In this document: one piece after another, positions 7,758-16,043 of the stretch
Position numbering within the stretch: the stretch's first letter is position 1
Layout of the letters: every line of letters begins with the position of its first letter
Assembly (NCBI RefSeq): GCF_012530535.1
Contig: NZ_CP051299.1
Coordinates: forward strand, 1,860,001-1,924,000
Origin: Microcella flavibacter
GTDB lineage: Bacteria > Actinomycetota > Actinomycetes > Actinomycetales > Microbacteriaceae
Length of the DNA: 64,000 nucleotides
Direction: 5' to 3'
Made by a program: the position numbers and the translations under genes
The notes under the pieces: generated by a model
Database searches by the model: none
Seen by the model: only the letters and a program-made list of their open reading frames with translations
What the model was told of the DNA's origin: nothing

Positions 7758-8276
7758 ATGAAGAACCTCAAGAAGAAGGCAGCCGTGACCGGCATCATCG
7801 CCACGACGCTCGCCTTCGGTGGAGCCGGCCTCGCCATGGCGGCGAACCCCGACAGCACGCAGCCGTCGTCCTCGGCGACCGACGAGCAGGAACCGTCGTA
7901 CACGGGCACCGTGCAGGCGCCGCAGGACGCGACCTCCCCCGACGGCACCGACACGGAGCTGTCCGAGGCCGACGAGGCCGCGAGCCTGCAGAGCCTCGCC
8001 ACGGTCACGCCCGAGGAGGCGACGGCAGCAGCGCTCGCAGCGGTGCCCGGCACCGCCGGCGACGCGACGCTCGAGGACGAGAACGGCTACGTCGTCTACG
8101 AGGTCCAGGTGACCGCGGCCGACGGCTCCGTGATCGAGGTCAAGGTCGACGCCGGCGACGCGAGCGTGCTCGCGCAGGAGGCTGACGAGCCCGAGTGCAC
8201 CGACGAGGCCACCGAGAACGGCACCGAGCAGCAGGACGAGACGGGCGAGAACGGCGCCGAAGACCCCAACACCTGA
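7758..8276 (+). CDS. PepSY-domain secreted protein
   Basis: The 172-residue protein starts at the ATG with CAGGAG 8 nt upstream. It has a signal peptide (MKNLKKKAAVTGIIATTLAF, cleavage near AMA-AN). A Ser/Thr/Asp-rich linker comes next. One PepSY domain lies at about residues 90-140 (VTPEEATAAALAAVPGTAGD, then GYVVYEVQVTAADGSVIEVK). An acidic tail rich in Glu, Asn and Gly ends the protein. PepSY proteins of this type sit next to two-component systems in actinobacteria and are thought to modulate peptidases or signal the envelope state. The perfect hairpin at 8288 ends its transcript. Confidence 0.85.
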   Translation: MKNLKKKAAVTGIIATTLAFGGAGLAMAANPDSTQPSSSATDEQEPSYTGTVQAPQDATSPDGTDTELSEADEAASLQSLATVTPEEATAAALAAVPGTAGDATLEDENGYVVYEVQVTAADGSVIEVKVDAGDASVLAQEADEPECTDEATENGTEQQDETGENGAEDPNT

Positions 8277-8287
8277 CCCCCGACCAC

Positions 8288-8316
8288 CGCCGGCGGAGCA
8301 ACGCGCTCCGCCGGCG
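8288..8316 (+). terminator. Terminator hairpin after PepSY gene
   Basis: CGCCGGCGGAGC and GCTCCGCCGGCG form a perfect 12-bp stem around the loop AACGC, 11 nt after the PepSY stop. No clear U-tract follows, as is common at this G+C content. Confidence 0.7.
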
Positions 8317-8361
8317 CTGTCGCACGCTCAGCGTCAGTCCGATGAATCAGGAGAATCACAC

Positions 8362-8994
8362 GTGCCCGACGTCTTCCTCGCAGGCCTGCTCGACCCGGTC
8401 TCGCTCCTCACCGGAGCAGGGCCGTGGGTGCTGCTCGCCCTCGCCGCCATCATCTTCGTCGAGACGGGACTGCTGTTCCCCTTCCTGCCGGGCGACAGCC
8501 TGCTGTTCGCCGCCGGACTGCTGAGCCCGCAGCTCGGCCTTCCCATCCCGCTCGTGCTGGTCGTCGCGGCGGCCGCAGCCATTGCCGGCGATCAGATCGG
8601 CTACCTGCTGGGTCGGCGCTACGGTCGGCGGCTGTTCTCGCCTGACGCGAGGATCCTCAAGTCCTCATATCTCGAGCAGGCGGACGCGTTCTTCCTCAAG
8701 CACGGCGCGAGAGCGCTCGTGCTGGCTCGCTTCGTGCCGATCGCGCGCACCTTCGTTCCACCGGTCGTGGGAATGTCCCGCCTGCCGTACCGCACCTTCG
8801 TCCTCTGGAACGTGCTCGGGGCGGTCGCGTGGGTCGCGATCGCCGTGCTCGCCGGGCGGTGGCTCGGCGGCGTGCCGCGGGTCGCGCACAACGTCGACGC
8901 CATCGCCCTTGCGGTCGTCGCGATCTCTGTCGTCCCGCTGGTGATCGAGGTGGTGCGCGCTCGCCGAGCGGCACGCCTGCGCGACGCGGACTGA
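8362..8994 (+). CDS. DedA-family membrane protein
   Basis: The 210-residue protein has the DedA (SNARE-associated/VTT) layout. A first hydrophobic stretch carries the acidic FVETGLLFPFLPGDSLLF (residues 30-47). Then come AGDQIGYLLGRRYGRRLF, ARFVPIARTFVPPVVGMSRL, and a C-terminal pair of helices. These motifs (E/F.PGE-like, G.....G...G.., R..P..R) are typical of DedA proteins, which are linked to undecaprenyl phosphate flipping and membrane homeostasis. It follows PepSY and precedes the response regulator on the same strand. With the PAP2 phosphatase nearby, an undecaprenyl-phosphate recycling theme is plausible but inferred. Confidence 0.93.
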   Translation: MPDVFLAGLLDPVSLLTGAGPWVLLALAAIIFVETGLLFPFLPGDSLLFAAGLLSPQLGLPIPLVLVVAAAAAIAGDQIGYLLGRRYGRRLFSPDARILKSSYLEQADAFFLKHGARALVLARFVPIARTFVPPVVGMSRLPYRTFVLWNVLGAVAWVAIAVLAGRWLGGVPRVAHNVDAIALAVVAISVVPLVIEVVRARRAARLRDAD

Positions 8995-9025
8995 ACGACC
9001 ACGGGAGTGGAGCGCGGCAGTCACA

Positions 9026-9709
9026 ATGGAACGCATGCGGGTGCTGCTTGTGGAGGACGAACGACGGCTGGCCGAGGCGGTCCGACACGGGCTGATCGCC
9101 GAGGCGTTCAGCGTCGACTGGGCCGACAACGGCATCGACGGACTGTGGAAGGCCAAGGAGCAGCAGTACGACGTCGTGGTGCTGGACATCATGCTGCCGG
9201 GCCTCAACGGCTACAAGGTGTGCGAGGGCATGCGCGCAGCCGGCATCTGGACGCCCGTGCTGATGCTGACGGCGAAGGACGGAGAATACGACCAGGCGGA
9301 TGCCTTCGACCTGGGTGCCGACGACTACCTGATCAAGCCGTGCTCGTTCATCGTGCTCGTCGCGAGGCTGCGAGCGCTCGTGCGCCGCGGCGCGCCGGAG
9401 CGGCCGGTCGCGCTCAGCGTGGGCGACCTTTCGCTGGATCCGGTGCGCCACCGCGTCGAGCGCGGCGGGACGGAGATCGCGCTCACACCGCGGGAGTTCG
9501 GGCTGCTCGAGTTCTTGATGCGGCACCCCGGCGAGGTCGCCACGAAGACGCAGATCGTGGAGGCGGTCTGGGACGCGGCCTACGAGGGCGACCACAACGT
9601 GGTGGAGGTCTACATCGGCTACCTGAGGAAGAAGATTGACCAGCCGTTCGGACGCACATCGATCAGGACGGTGCGCGGTGTCGGCTATCGACTCATAGCT
9701 CGGGACTGA
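9026..9709 (+). CDS. OmpR/PhoB-family response regulator
   Basis: The 227-residue protein has a receiver domain (acidic pair E10-D11, phospho-acceptor Asp54 in VVLDIMLPG, Lys in DYLIKPCSF). The winged-helix DNA-binding domain includes LTPREFGLLEFLMRHPGEVA and ends VRTVRGVGYRLI. An alternative start is the Met three codons later. It follows DedA by 31 nt and faces its probable partner kinase (9750-11180, minus) tail to tail with 40 nt between. It is the natural candidate to bind the 28-bp palindromes at 7627 and 11231. Confidence 0.95.
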   Translation: MERMRVLLVEDERRLAEAVRHGLIAEAFSVDWADNGIDGLWKAKEQQYDVVVLDIMLPGLNGYKVCEGMRAAGIWTPVLMLTAKDGEYDQADAFDLGADDYLIKPCSFIVLVARLRALVRRGAPERPVALSVGDLSLDPVRHRVERGGTEIALTPREFGLLEFLMRHPGEVATKTQIVEAVWDAAYEGDHNVVEVYIGYLRKKIDQPFGRTSIRTVRGVGYRLIARD

Positions 9710-9749
9710 CCTCTCGAGTCCGGGTCCGTCCGCGTCGTCACGCCCGGCG

Positions 9750-11180
9750 TCACGCCTCGCGCTGCCGCGGCAGCGTGACGCGCAGCGCAGCTCCGGTGCC
9801 GCTGTCGACGACCTCGACCTTGCCGCCGTGAGCGAGCACGATCTCCTTGACGATCGCGAGGCCGAGTCCGGTGCCGCCCTCGTCGCGGGCCCTGCTCTCG
9901 TCCAGCCGCACGAAGCGGTCGAACACGCGCTCCCGGTCGGCGGCGGGGATGCCCGGCCCGTCGTCGCGCACTTCGATGACGGCAATGCCGTCCTCGGCTC
10001 GCACACTCAGCGCCACCACCTCGCGCGCGTGCCGCACGGCATTGTCGACGAGGTTCCGGACGGCCTGGGCCAGCTGAGGCGACGACCCAGAGACGCGCAC
10101 CGCCTCGATCCTCGCCTCGACCGTCAAGGCGGTGGTGGAGCGGATGCGGTCGCGCTCGGCCGCGAGCAGATCGTCGAGGTCGACGTCATGCTGCTCTCGG
10201 GCGAGCCCCCGCTCGTCAGCTCGGGCGAGCAGCAGCAGCCCGTTCACGAGCCGCTCCATCCGTGTCGCCTCCTCGACGAAAGCCTCCGCGGCGGTCCCAG
10301 AGAGCGCCCCGTCGGGATGGGCGACGACCGTCTCCCCCATCGCCTTGATCGTGGCGATCGGGCTGCGCAGCTCGTGGCTGGCGTCGGCGACGAACCGCCG
10401 CTGCGAGAGCTGAGCCGCCTCCAGCCGCCCCAGCATCCCATTCATCGTCACGGCCAGCCGGCCGATCTCGTCCTGCGCCGCGGGGACGGGCACGCGCTCG
10501 GTCAACTGCCGTCCGCCGATCGCGGCCACCTTCGCACGGATGGCCTCCACCGGCTGCAGCGAGCGACCAACGAGCCAGTACGTCGAGACAGCGACGACGA
10601 GCACAAGGATGGGGTAGCCGATCGCCAGCAGCGGCAGCACTGCGGCCGTGCTCTCGTCCACCGACTCGAGCGACTGCGCGACGAGGACGGTGTACGTCCC
10701 GGTCGGCGTCCCGATGGCGGCGCGCGCGACTCGGTACGCCTCTTCCTCCTCCACCGGCAGCGTCGCATCGTCCCAGACGATCCCGTCGGCGGGGTCGAGG
10801 GGCTGGCCGAGCGCAGGCTCACCTTCCAGGTCGGCCGACTGGCTCGCCACGTCGCCGTCGGCGGTGAGGATCTGCACCACCGTGCCCTGGCGCGACGCGC
10901 TCTGCGCGGTCGACCCTAGCGACCGCGCCAGCGCGTCGGCGCTCGTTCCAGCCGGGATCGCCTCGAGCTCGACGAAGACCTCCTCGACGCGGTCCTGCAC
11001 CGACGCCTCGACACTCGCGCTCAACGAGCGCCGCAGCAGCAGTACGAGCGCCGCCGAACCCAGCGCGAGCGCGACGGCGACGATGATGGTGGCGGCCAGC
11101 GCTGCTCGGGCTCGAACCCCGATGACGCCGCGCAGCGGCTCCGGCGCGCGAGACGAGCTCGTGCTGGTGCCGTGATTCAT
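9750..11180 (-). CDS. Sensor histidine kinase (EnvZ/OmpR-partner type)
   Basis: The 476-residue protein has two membrane segments (about 27-50 and 182-205) bracketing a roughly 130-residue extracytoplasmic sensor with an acidic stretch (VEEEEAYR). A HAMP domain follows (about 206-258). The phospho-acceptor His269 lies in DASHELRSP, the N box is NLVDNAVRHA and the G boxes are DDGPGIP and GGTGLGLAI. All catalytic motifs are intact. It is convergent with the response regulator, not co-transcribed. Its own upstream region contains the same palindrome as the PAP2/PepSY promoter, suggesting autoregulation. GGAG lies just before the ATG. Confidence 0.95.
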   Translation of the reverse strand: MNHGTSTSSSRAPEPLRGVIGVRARAALAATIIVAVALALGSAALVLLLRRSLSASVEASVQDRVEEVFVELEAIPAGTSADALARSLGSTAQSASRQGTVVQILTADGDVASQSADLEGEPALGQPLDPADGIVWDDATLPVEEEEAYRVARAAIGTPTGTYTVLVAQSLESVDESTAAVLPLLAIGYPILVLVVAVSTYWLVGRSLQPVEAIRAKVAAIGGRQLTERVPVPAAQDEIGRLAVTMNGMLGRLEAAQLSQRRFVADASHELRSPIATIKAMGETVVAHPDGALSGTAAEAFVEEATRMERLVNGLLLLARADERGLAREQHDVDLDDLLAAERDRIRSTTALTVEARIEAVRVSGSSPQLAQAVRNLVDNAVRHAREVVALSVRAEDGIAVIEVRDDGPGIPAADRERVFDRFVRLDESRARDEGGTGLGLAIVKEIVLAHGGKVEVVDSGTGAALRVTLPRQREA

Positions 11181-11230
11181 CGCTCCGCCCTTGCCATGGC
11201 CGAACGATATCCCAGCCGATTCAGCGGTGT

Positions 11231-11258
11231 GCTCGCGCCTGAGAGCGCTCTCAGGTGG
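11231..11258. promoter_or_regulatory. Palindromic element, copy 2, before the histidine kinase
   Basis: CCTGAGAGCGCTCTCAGG (11238-11255) is a perfect palindrome. The surrounding 28 bp match 7627-7654 except one base. GGTCGGCCCGGATCGGCA at 11262-11279 matches a second block at 7711-7728. It lies 51 nt before the kinase ATG. Confidence 0.6.
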
Positions 11259-11334
11259 CCAGGTCGGCCCGGATCGGCAGCGGTCCGCCGTGCCGCTCAG
11301 CCAATGGACGCGGGCACCTCGTAGTCGGTTGCGG

Positions 11335-11637
11335 CTAGGTCCAGCTCATCCGGTCCCGGATCGGCGTCGACGATCGAGACGGCGCTCGGACGTCAGACTG
11401 CTGAACCTGGGCGATGCTCATAGCCACGTCCTTCGCCTCCGGTGCGCTGAAACGGGCGCGCCAGACCTGCGCATCCACGGCGAGGCGCACCACCGCTCCA
11501 TCGCGTTCGGCGAGCGGCTCAACAGCTCCGAGGCGAGCCAGGATGCGGCCCATCACCGGATCGTTGGGTTCGACGAGCATAGACCGCGCCATTCGCGCCG
11601 TTCGTTCGTCGGTCGCCAGTTCACTCAAGCTCGGCAT
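11335..11637 (-). CDS. Hypothetical protein
   Basis: A 100-codon frame, MPSLSELATDERTARMARSM and onward, is preceded by GAGAGGA about 8 nt before the ATG. It lies 74 nt downstream of the HTH gene on the same strand, so the two could form one transcript. The first 75 residues look protein-like (VMGRILARLGAVEPLAERDG); the end is Ser/Arg-rich and less convincing. I recognise no domain, signal peptide or membrane segment. It may be a remnant of a mobile-element accessory gene. Confidence 0.35.
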   Translation of the reverse strand: MPSLSELATDERTARMARSMLVEPNDPVMGRILARLGAVEPLAERDGAVVRLAVDAQVWRARFSAPEAKDVAMSIAQVQQSDVRAPSRSSTPIRDRMSWT

Positions 11638-11711
11638 CGTCGGTTCCTCTCGGCGTTCGTCACCGACGACGTGCGCCGACAGCCCTGGGGGATCAGCGGC
11701 GCGGAGGTGCG

Positions 11712-12113
11712 TTATGAACCGTCGCTGGCGTCGTCCACGATGAGCCCAGCCTCGACCAGCGCCGCTCGCACCGCCTTGCGGTCTACGCCCATCCGGCGAC
11801 CGATCGCCCGCATCGAGACACCCGCCCGCGTGAGCCGCACGGACTCCGCCTTCTCGTCGAGGCCCAGCCCCGGTCGACGACTCGGCACGTTCCGGCGCCG
11901 GAGGTGGGAGAACACCGTGGCACGATGGATTCCGTACCGCTCCGCGAGGTGCTTGACGCCCATCCCGGCCAGGTAGTCGCCGATGAGAGCGTCGACCTCA
12001 GCAGCGGTCAGAAAAGTTTGAGCCGTCTCGACAGTCCTTACGACTGGCCCCCGATCGTCCCTCGGAGCGCTACTCAGGGGACGCCGCGAGACCTCGTACA
12101 CACCACGATTCAT
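11712..12113 (-). CDS. Small helix-turn-helix protein (resolvase/Hin-like DNA-binding domains)
   Basis: The 133-residue protein starts MNRGVYEVSRRPLSS. It has two helix-turn-helix units: VKHLAERYGIHRATVFSHLR (residues 53-72) and VSMRAIGRRMGVDRKAVRAA (99-118). These are like the DNA-binding tails of serine recombinases, but no catalytic resolvase domain is present. Such stand-alone HTH proteins are common in Microbacteriaceae accessory DNA. It marks the end of the accessory block, just before the conserved ligD gene. It could regulate the downstream hypothetical or be a recombinase remnant. Confidence 0.7.
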   Translation of the reverse strand: MNRGVYEVSRRPLSSAPRDDRGPVVRTVETAQTFLTAAEVDALIGDYLAGMGVKHLAERYGIHRATVFSHLRRRNVPSRRPGLGLDEKAESVRLTRAGVSMRAIGRRMGVDRKAVRAALVEAGLIVDDASDGS

Positions 12114-12214
12114 GCGGTTGACTAGGGTCTTCGTCTTCGGGGAGGAGTTGCCGAACGTGCTACCCAGGCACCCGTATTGCTGGTTCGTCGCACGAGTCGA
12201 GACGCACCAGGTCG

Positions 12215-12238
12215 AAGGCCCCGCTCCGGCGGGGCCTT
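12215..12238 (-). terminator. Terminator hairpin downstream of ligD
   Basis: AAGGCCCCGC and GCGGGGCCTT form a perfect 10-bp stem with a TCCG loop, 49 nt past the ligD stop on the minus strand. Confidence 0.7.
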
Positions 12239-12239
12239 C

Positions 12240-12299
12240 GTCATTCCCGCACAGCGTCATTCCCGAACGGTCATTCCCGAACGGCGTCATTCCCGTACG
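12240..12299. repeat. Short tandem repeat, four copies of GTCATTCCCGNACG
   Basis: Copies start at 12240, 12256, 12270 and 12286 (spacing 16, 14, 16 nt). The last overlaps the ligD stop codon. Nothing similar was seen elsewhere in the window. Confidence 0.75.
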
Positions 12300-14731
12300 A
12301 CGTCGCCGGGGCGCTTGTCGGGTCGCCAGCCGCGCCAGACCGCGTGCCGCAGGCGGTCGCCGCCCGTCCACCCGGTGAGCGACACCTCGGCCACCCGCTC
12401 CGGCCGCACCCAGTGCGCACCGGCCGCGTCCTCGGCGGGAACGTCGAGGAACGGGCTCGGCGAGGCCGCGAGCGGCTCGAGCGCCGCGAGGATGCGTCGC
12501 CGCTCCGCCGCCGAGAACCCCGTGCCGACCCGGCCGACGTAGCGCAGACCCTCCGGGCCGGGCACCCCGAGCAGCAGCGCCCCGAGGTCGTCGCGCCGCT
12601 CGCCCTCGCCCGCGCGCCAGCCGCCCACGACCACCTCCTGCGCGCGCTCGTGGCGCAGCTTCACCCAGTCCGGCGAGCGCCGCCCCGGCCGGTACGGGCT
12701 CGCGCGCCACTTCGCCACGACGCCCTCGAGGCCGAGCTCGAGGCTCGTCGCCATCGCTTCGTCGAGCGAGGTGCCGACCGAGGGCGGCACACTCACCGCC
12801 CCGCCCGAGGCGACGAGCTGCTCGAGCAGCGCGCGCCGGTCGTCGTACGGCAGCGCGACCACGCGCTCGCCGCCCGCGGTGAGCACGTCGAAGAGCAGCA
12901 GCTGCACGGGCACCGCGCGCCGGGCGAGCGCCACGTCCTTCGGCTTCGTCGCCCCCATCCGCCGCTGCAGCAGCGAGAAGTCCGGGCGCCCCTCCGCGTC
13001 AAGGGCGACGATCTCACCGTCGAGCACGACGGGGCCGCCATCGCGCACGCTCCCCTCGACGCGGTCGACGAGCACGGCGAGCTCCGGGTACGAGGCCGTC
13101 AGGTCGATCCCGTTGCGGCTGCGCAGCTCGAGCGCGCCCCCGGCGACGGTCGCGATCGCGCGGATGCCGTCCCACTTCATCTCCATCGCCCATCCCCCGC
13201 CCTCGCCGGCGGGCCCGTCCTCGTCCCCCGCCGCCGGGTCGTGCCGAGTCGCGAGCATCGGGGCGTCGGCGTCGTCCGCGGCCCGACCGGTGCGCGCCGA
13301 GCCGCCGAGCACCCGGCGTCCCGAGCGGCGCGGCGGCAGTCCGCTCGGCGGCGCGGTCGCGGCGCCCTCGTCCATGAGGTGGATGATCCAGTTCTCGCCC
13401 GTGCGGATGAGCGCGTAGCGCCGCACGCCCCGGCCGCCGTGCAGCACGACGATGACCTCCTCGCCGTCGCGCCATTTCTCGAGCTCGTACGTGCCGGCGT
13501 CCCAGATCGTCACCTCGCCGGCGCCGTACTCGCCCTTCGGGATCGTGCCGGCGAAGCTCGCGTACTCGAGCGGGTGGTCCTCGGTGGGCACGGCCAGGCG
13601 GTTCGCCGCGGGGTCGGTCGGCACGCCGCGCGGCAGGGCCCAACTCACGAGCACGCCCTCGTGCTCGAGGCGGAAGTCGAGGTGCCACGACCGCGCGTGG
13701 TGCTCCTGGATCACGAACCGCCGGCCGTCCGTGCGCGGGGGCGGGATGCTCGGCACGGGCTCGGGCGTGCGCCGGGCATCCCGCATCGAGCGGTACGTCG
13801 CCAGCCGATCGCCCGTACCGGCGTCGCCCGACCCCGCGCCCCCGGGCCGGAGCCCCGCGAGCAGATCCCCGTCCCGCGCGACCCGCTCGAGCACCTCGGT
13901 GAACGTCAGCTGCGCGAGCCCCGGCTCGTCGAGCTCGGCCCAGCTTCGGGGCGCCGCGACGAAGGGCCGCAGCGTGCCGCGCAACGAGTACGGCGCGATC
14001 GTGGTCTTCGCCGCGCTGTTCTGGCTCCAGTCGACGAGCACGCGCCCCTCGCGCAGCGTCTTCGCCATGCGGCTGACGACGAGCTCGGGCAGGTCGGCCT
14101 CGAGCGCGCGGGCGAGCTCGTGCGCGACGGCCGAGACCTCCTCCGAGGTGCGCTCGCCGTCGAGCGCGCTGTACAGGTGGATGCCCTTGCTGCCGCTCGT
14201 CACGGGCACCGGGTCGAGACCCGCCCCTCGCAGGTACTCGCGGGCGCGGCGGGCGATCTCGGCGCACTCGGCGAGCCCCGTGCCGGGCCCGGGGTCGAGG
14301 TCGAGCACGAGCCGGTCGGGGTTTCCCGGCCGGCCGTCCGCGTCGAGGCGCCACTGCGGCACGTGCAGCTCGAGCGCCGCGGTCTGCGCGGCCCAGGCGA
14401 GCGCCGCGGGCTCCTGCAGCAGCGCGTACACCGCATCGCCCGTCCGCTGCGGCAGCACGGCCCGCTCGATCCACTCGGGCGTCGAGGCGTCGAGCTTCTT
14501 CTGGAAGAAGACCGCACCCGGATGCTCGGCCGTGCCGACGCCGTCGACCCAGCGCTTGCGCGTCACGGGCCGGCCGCGCAGGTGCGGCAGCATGACGGGC
14601 GCGATCGTGGCGATGTACTCGAGCACCTCCGCCTTCGTCGTGCCGGTCTCGGGGTACAGCACCTTGTCGAGGTTCGTGAGCGCGAGACGGCGGCCGTCGA
14701 TCGTGACGGGGCGAGCGCGCGAGCCGGGCAT
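12287..14731 (-). CDS. ligD: Multifunctional NHEJ DNA ligase LigD
   Basis: The 814-residue protein joins DNA double-strand breaks with Ku. Domain order is polymerase, phosphoesterase, ligase, as in mycobacteria. The polymerase (about 1-300) has the metal-binding DLDPG at 144-148. The 3'-phosphoesterase (about 335-470) has EHHARSWHLDFRLEHEG. The ATP-dependent ligase (about 505-814) has the nucleotidyl-accepting Lys in MEMKWDGIRA near 523 and GLEGVVAKW. A Gly/Ser/Asp-rich linker lies near 297-307. I chose the ATG at 14731 (MPGSRARPVTIDGR); the frame runs far upstream without similarity. It diverges from ku with 87 nt between. Confidence 0.95.
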   Translation of the reverse strand: MPGSRARPVTIDGRRLALTNLDKVLYPETGTTKAEVLEYIATIAPVMLPHLRGRPVTRKRWVDGVGTAEHPGAVFFQKKLDASTPEWIERAVLPQRTGDAVYALLQEPAALAWAAQTAALELHVPQWRLDADGRPGNPDRLVLDLDPGPGTGLAECAEIARRAREYLRGAGLDPVPVTSGSKGIHLYSALDGERTSEEVSAVAHELARALEADLPELVVSRMAKTLREGRVLVDWSQNSAAKTTIAPYSLRGTLRPFVAAPRSWAELDEPGLAQLTFTEVLERVARDGDLLAGLRPGGAGSGDAGTGDRLATYRSMRDARRTPEPVPSIPPPRTDGRRFVIQEHHARSWHLDFRLEHEGVLVSWALPRGVPTDPAANRLAVPTEDHPLEYASFAGTIPKGEYGAGEVTIWDAGTYELEKWRDGEEVIVVLHGGRGVRRYALIRTGENWIIHLMDEGAATAPPSGLPPRRSGRRVLGGSARTGRAADDADAPMLATRHDPAAGDEDGPAGEGGGWAMEMKWDGIRAIATVAGGALELRSRNGIDLTASYPELAVLVDRVEGSVRDGGPVVLDGEIVALDAEGRPDFSLLQRRMGATKPKDVALARRAVPVQLLLFDVLTAGGERVVALPYDDRRALLEQLVASGGAVSVPPSVGTSLDEAMATSLELGLEGVVAKWRASPYRPGRRSPDWVKLRHERAQEVVVGGWRAGEGERRDDLGALLLGVPGPEGLRYVGRVGTGFSAAERRRILAALEPLAASPSPFLDVPAEDAAGAHWVRPERVAEVSLTGWTGGDRLRHAVWRGWRPDKRPGDVVRE

Positions 14732-14818
14732 CCCCCCATCGTGGTCGGGAACCGTTCGGACGACCACCCGCTTGCGCAAGGGGGTACCGGTGTGCCCGCC
14801 GCGGCGGGACGATGAGGC

Positions 14819-15721
14819 ATGCGATCCATCTGGAAAGGCGCGATCACCTTCGGCCTCGTCAACGTGCCCGTGAAGGTCTACAGCGCGACCGAGGACCACG
14901 ACCTGCCGCTGCATCAGGTGCACGACAAGGACGGCGGGCGCATCCGGTACCAGCGGCGGTGCGAGATCTGCGGCGCCATCGTCCAGTACGCCGACATCGA
15001 CAAGGCCTTCGACGACGGCGACCGCACGGTCGTGCTCACCGATGACGACCTCGCGACGCTGCCCTCGGAGCGCAGCAAGGAGATCGACGTCGTCGAGTTC
15101 GTGCCGACCGCGCAGATCGACCCGATCATGCTCGACCGCAGCTACTTCCTCGAGCCCGACTCGTCCTCCCCCAAGGCCTACGTGCTGCTGCGCCGCACCC
15201 TCGAGGAGACCGACCGCACGGCGATCGTGCTGTTCTCGCTGCGGCAGAAGACCCGCCTCGCCGCCCTGCGGGTGCGCGGCGACGTGCTCATGCTGCAGAC
15301 GCTGCTCTGGGACGATGAGGTGCGCGAGGCGCGGTTCCCCTCCCTCGACGCCCCGGTGCGCATCGGCGCGAAGGAGCTGGAGATGAGCCGCTCGCTCATC
15401 GACAGCTTCGCCGCCGACTTCAGCCCCGAGAACTTCACCGACGAGTACCAGGAGCAGCTGCGCACCCTCATCGAGGCGAAGCTCGAGCAGGGCGACGCGC
15501 TCAGCACCGCCGAGACCTTCGGCGAGGACGAGGAGGACGGCGAGAAGGAGGGCGAGGGTGGCGAGGTGCTGAGCCTCATGGATGCTCTCAAGCGCAGCAT
15601 CGCCGAGAACCGGTCGAGCGCGAAGAAGCCGGCGGCCAATGAGTCGACCCCGACGAAGGCAGCCCCGACGAAGAAGCCCGCCGCGAAGAAGAAGGCGGCC
15701 TCGAAGAAGAAGGCGAGCTGA
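14819..15721 (+). CDS. ku: Ku DNA-end-binding protein
   Basis: The 300-residue bacterial Ku begins MRSIWKGAITFGLVNVPVKV, the family hallmark, and continues through the core beta-barrel. Residues about 268-300 form a Lys/Ala/Pro-rich tail (KKPAANES, TKKPAAKKKA). Such tails bind DNA and let Ku thread inward along it. An acidic segment (EDEEDGEKEGEGGE) precedes the tail. Ku recruits LigD to broken ends; the ligD gene is adjacent and divergent, so the two-component end-joining pathway is complete here. Alternative starts are unlikely because the first residues are conserved. Confidence 0.97.
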   Translation: MRSIWKGAITFGLVNVPVKVYSATEDHDLPLHQVHDKDGGRIRYQRRCEICGAIVQYADIDKAFDDGDRTVVLTDDDLATLPSERSKEIDVVEFVPTAQIDPIMLDRSYFLEPDSSSPKAYVLLRRTLEETDRTAIVLFSLRQKTRLAALRVRGDVLMLQTLLWDDEVREARFPSLDAPVRIGAKELEMSRSLIDSFAADFSPENFTDEYQEQLRTLIEAKLEQGDALSTAETFGEDEEDGEKEGEGGEVLSLMDALKRSIAENRSSAKKPAANESTPTKAAPTKKPAAKKKAASKKKAS

Positions 15722-15740
15722 GCGGTGGGAGAATGATCGG

Positions 15741-16043
15741 ATGGTCGCCCTCCCCGCCGTCCCCCTCCTCGACGAGGAGACGGAGGTGCGCCCGCTGCAC
15801 GCCTCGGAGGTGCCGTGGCAGACGATCGTCTGGAACGACCCCGTCAACCTCATGAGCTACGTGGCGTGGGTGTTCCGCCGGCACTTCGGCATGGGCGAGA
15901 CCGAGGCGGAGCGGGCGATGATGGCCGTGCACACCGAGGGCCGCGCCGTCGTCGCGCAGGGCAACCGCGAGGCCATGGAGCGCCACGTCGAGGCCATGCA
16001 CGAGTACGGGCTCTGGGCGACGCTCGAGAAGGCGCCGCGATGA
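15741..16043 (+). CDS. clpS: ATP-dependent Clp protease adaptor ClpS
   Basis: The 100-residue protein starts at ATG 15741 (MVALPAVPLLDEETEVRPLH). It has the ClpS core WQTIVWNDPVNLMSYVAWVF and FRRHFGM, in which the Asn-Asp pair binds N-degron residues, and MMAVHTEGRAVV. ClpS delivers N-end-rule substrates to the Clp protease in the cytoplasm. It lies 19 nt after ku. Its stop overlaps the next ATG (ATGA), coupling it to the DUF2017 gene, a standard actinobacterial arrangement. Confidence 0.95.
   Translation: MVALPAVPLLDEETEVRPLHASEVPWQTIVWNDPVNLMSYVAWVFRRHFGMGETEAERAMMAVHTEGRAVVAQGNREAMERHVEAMHEYGLWATLEKAPR

Noticed and set aside
8277-8361. Small RNA between PepSY and DedA genes
   Set aside because: The perfect 12-bp hairpin 11 nt after the PepSY stop is explained as a terminator.
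12240-12299. CRISPR array
   Set aside because: Units are only about 14 nt with 0-2 nt between them; no spacers and no cas genes in the window.
12344-14815. Long plus-strand frame (823 codons) opposite ligD
   Set aside because: Antisense shadow of ligD with Arg/His/Ala-rich low-similarity sequence.
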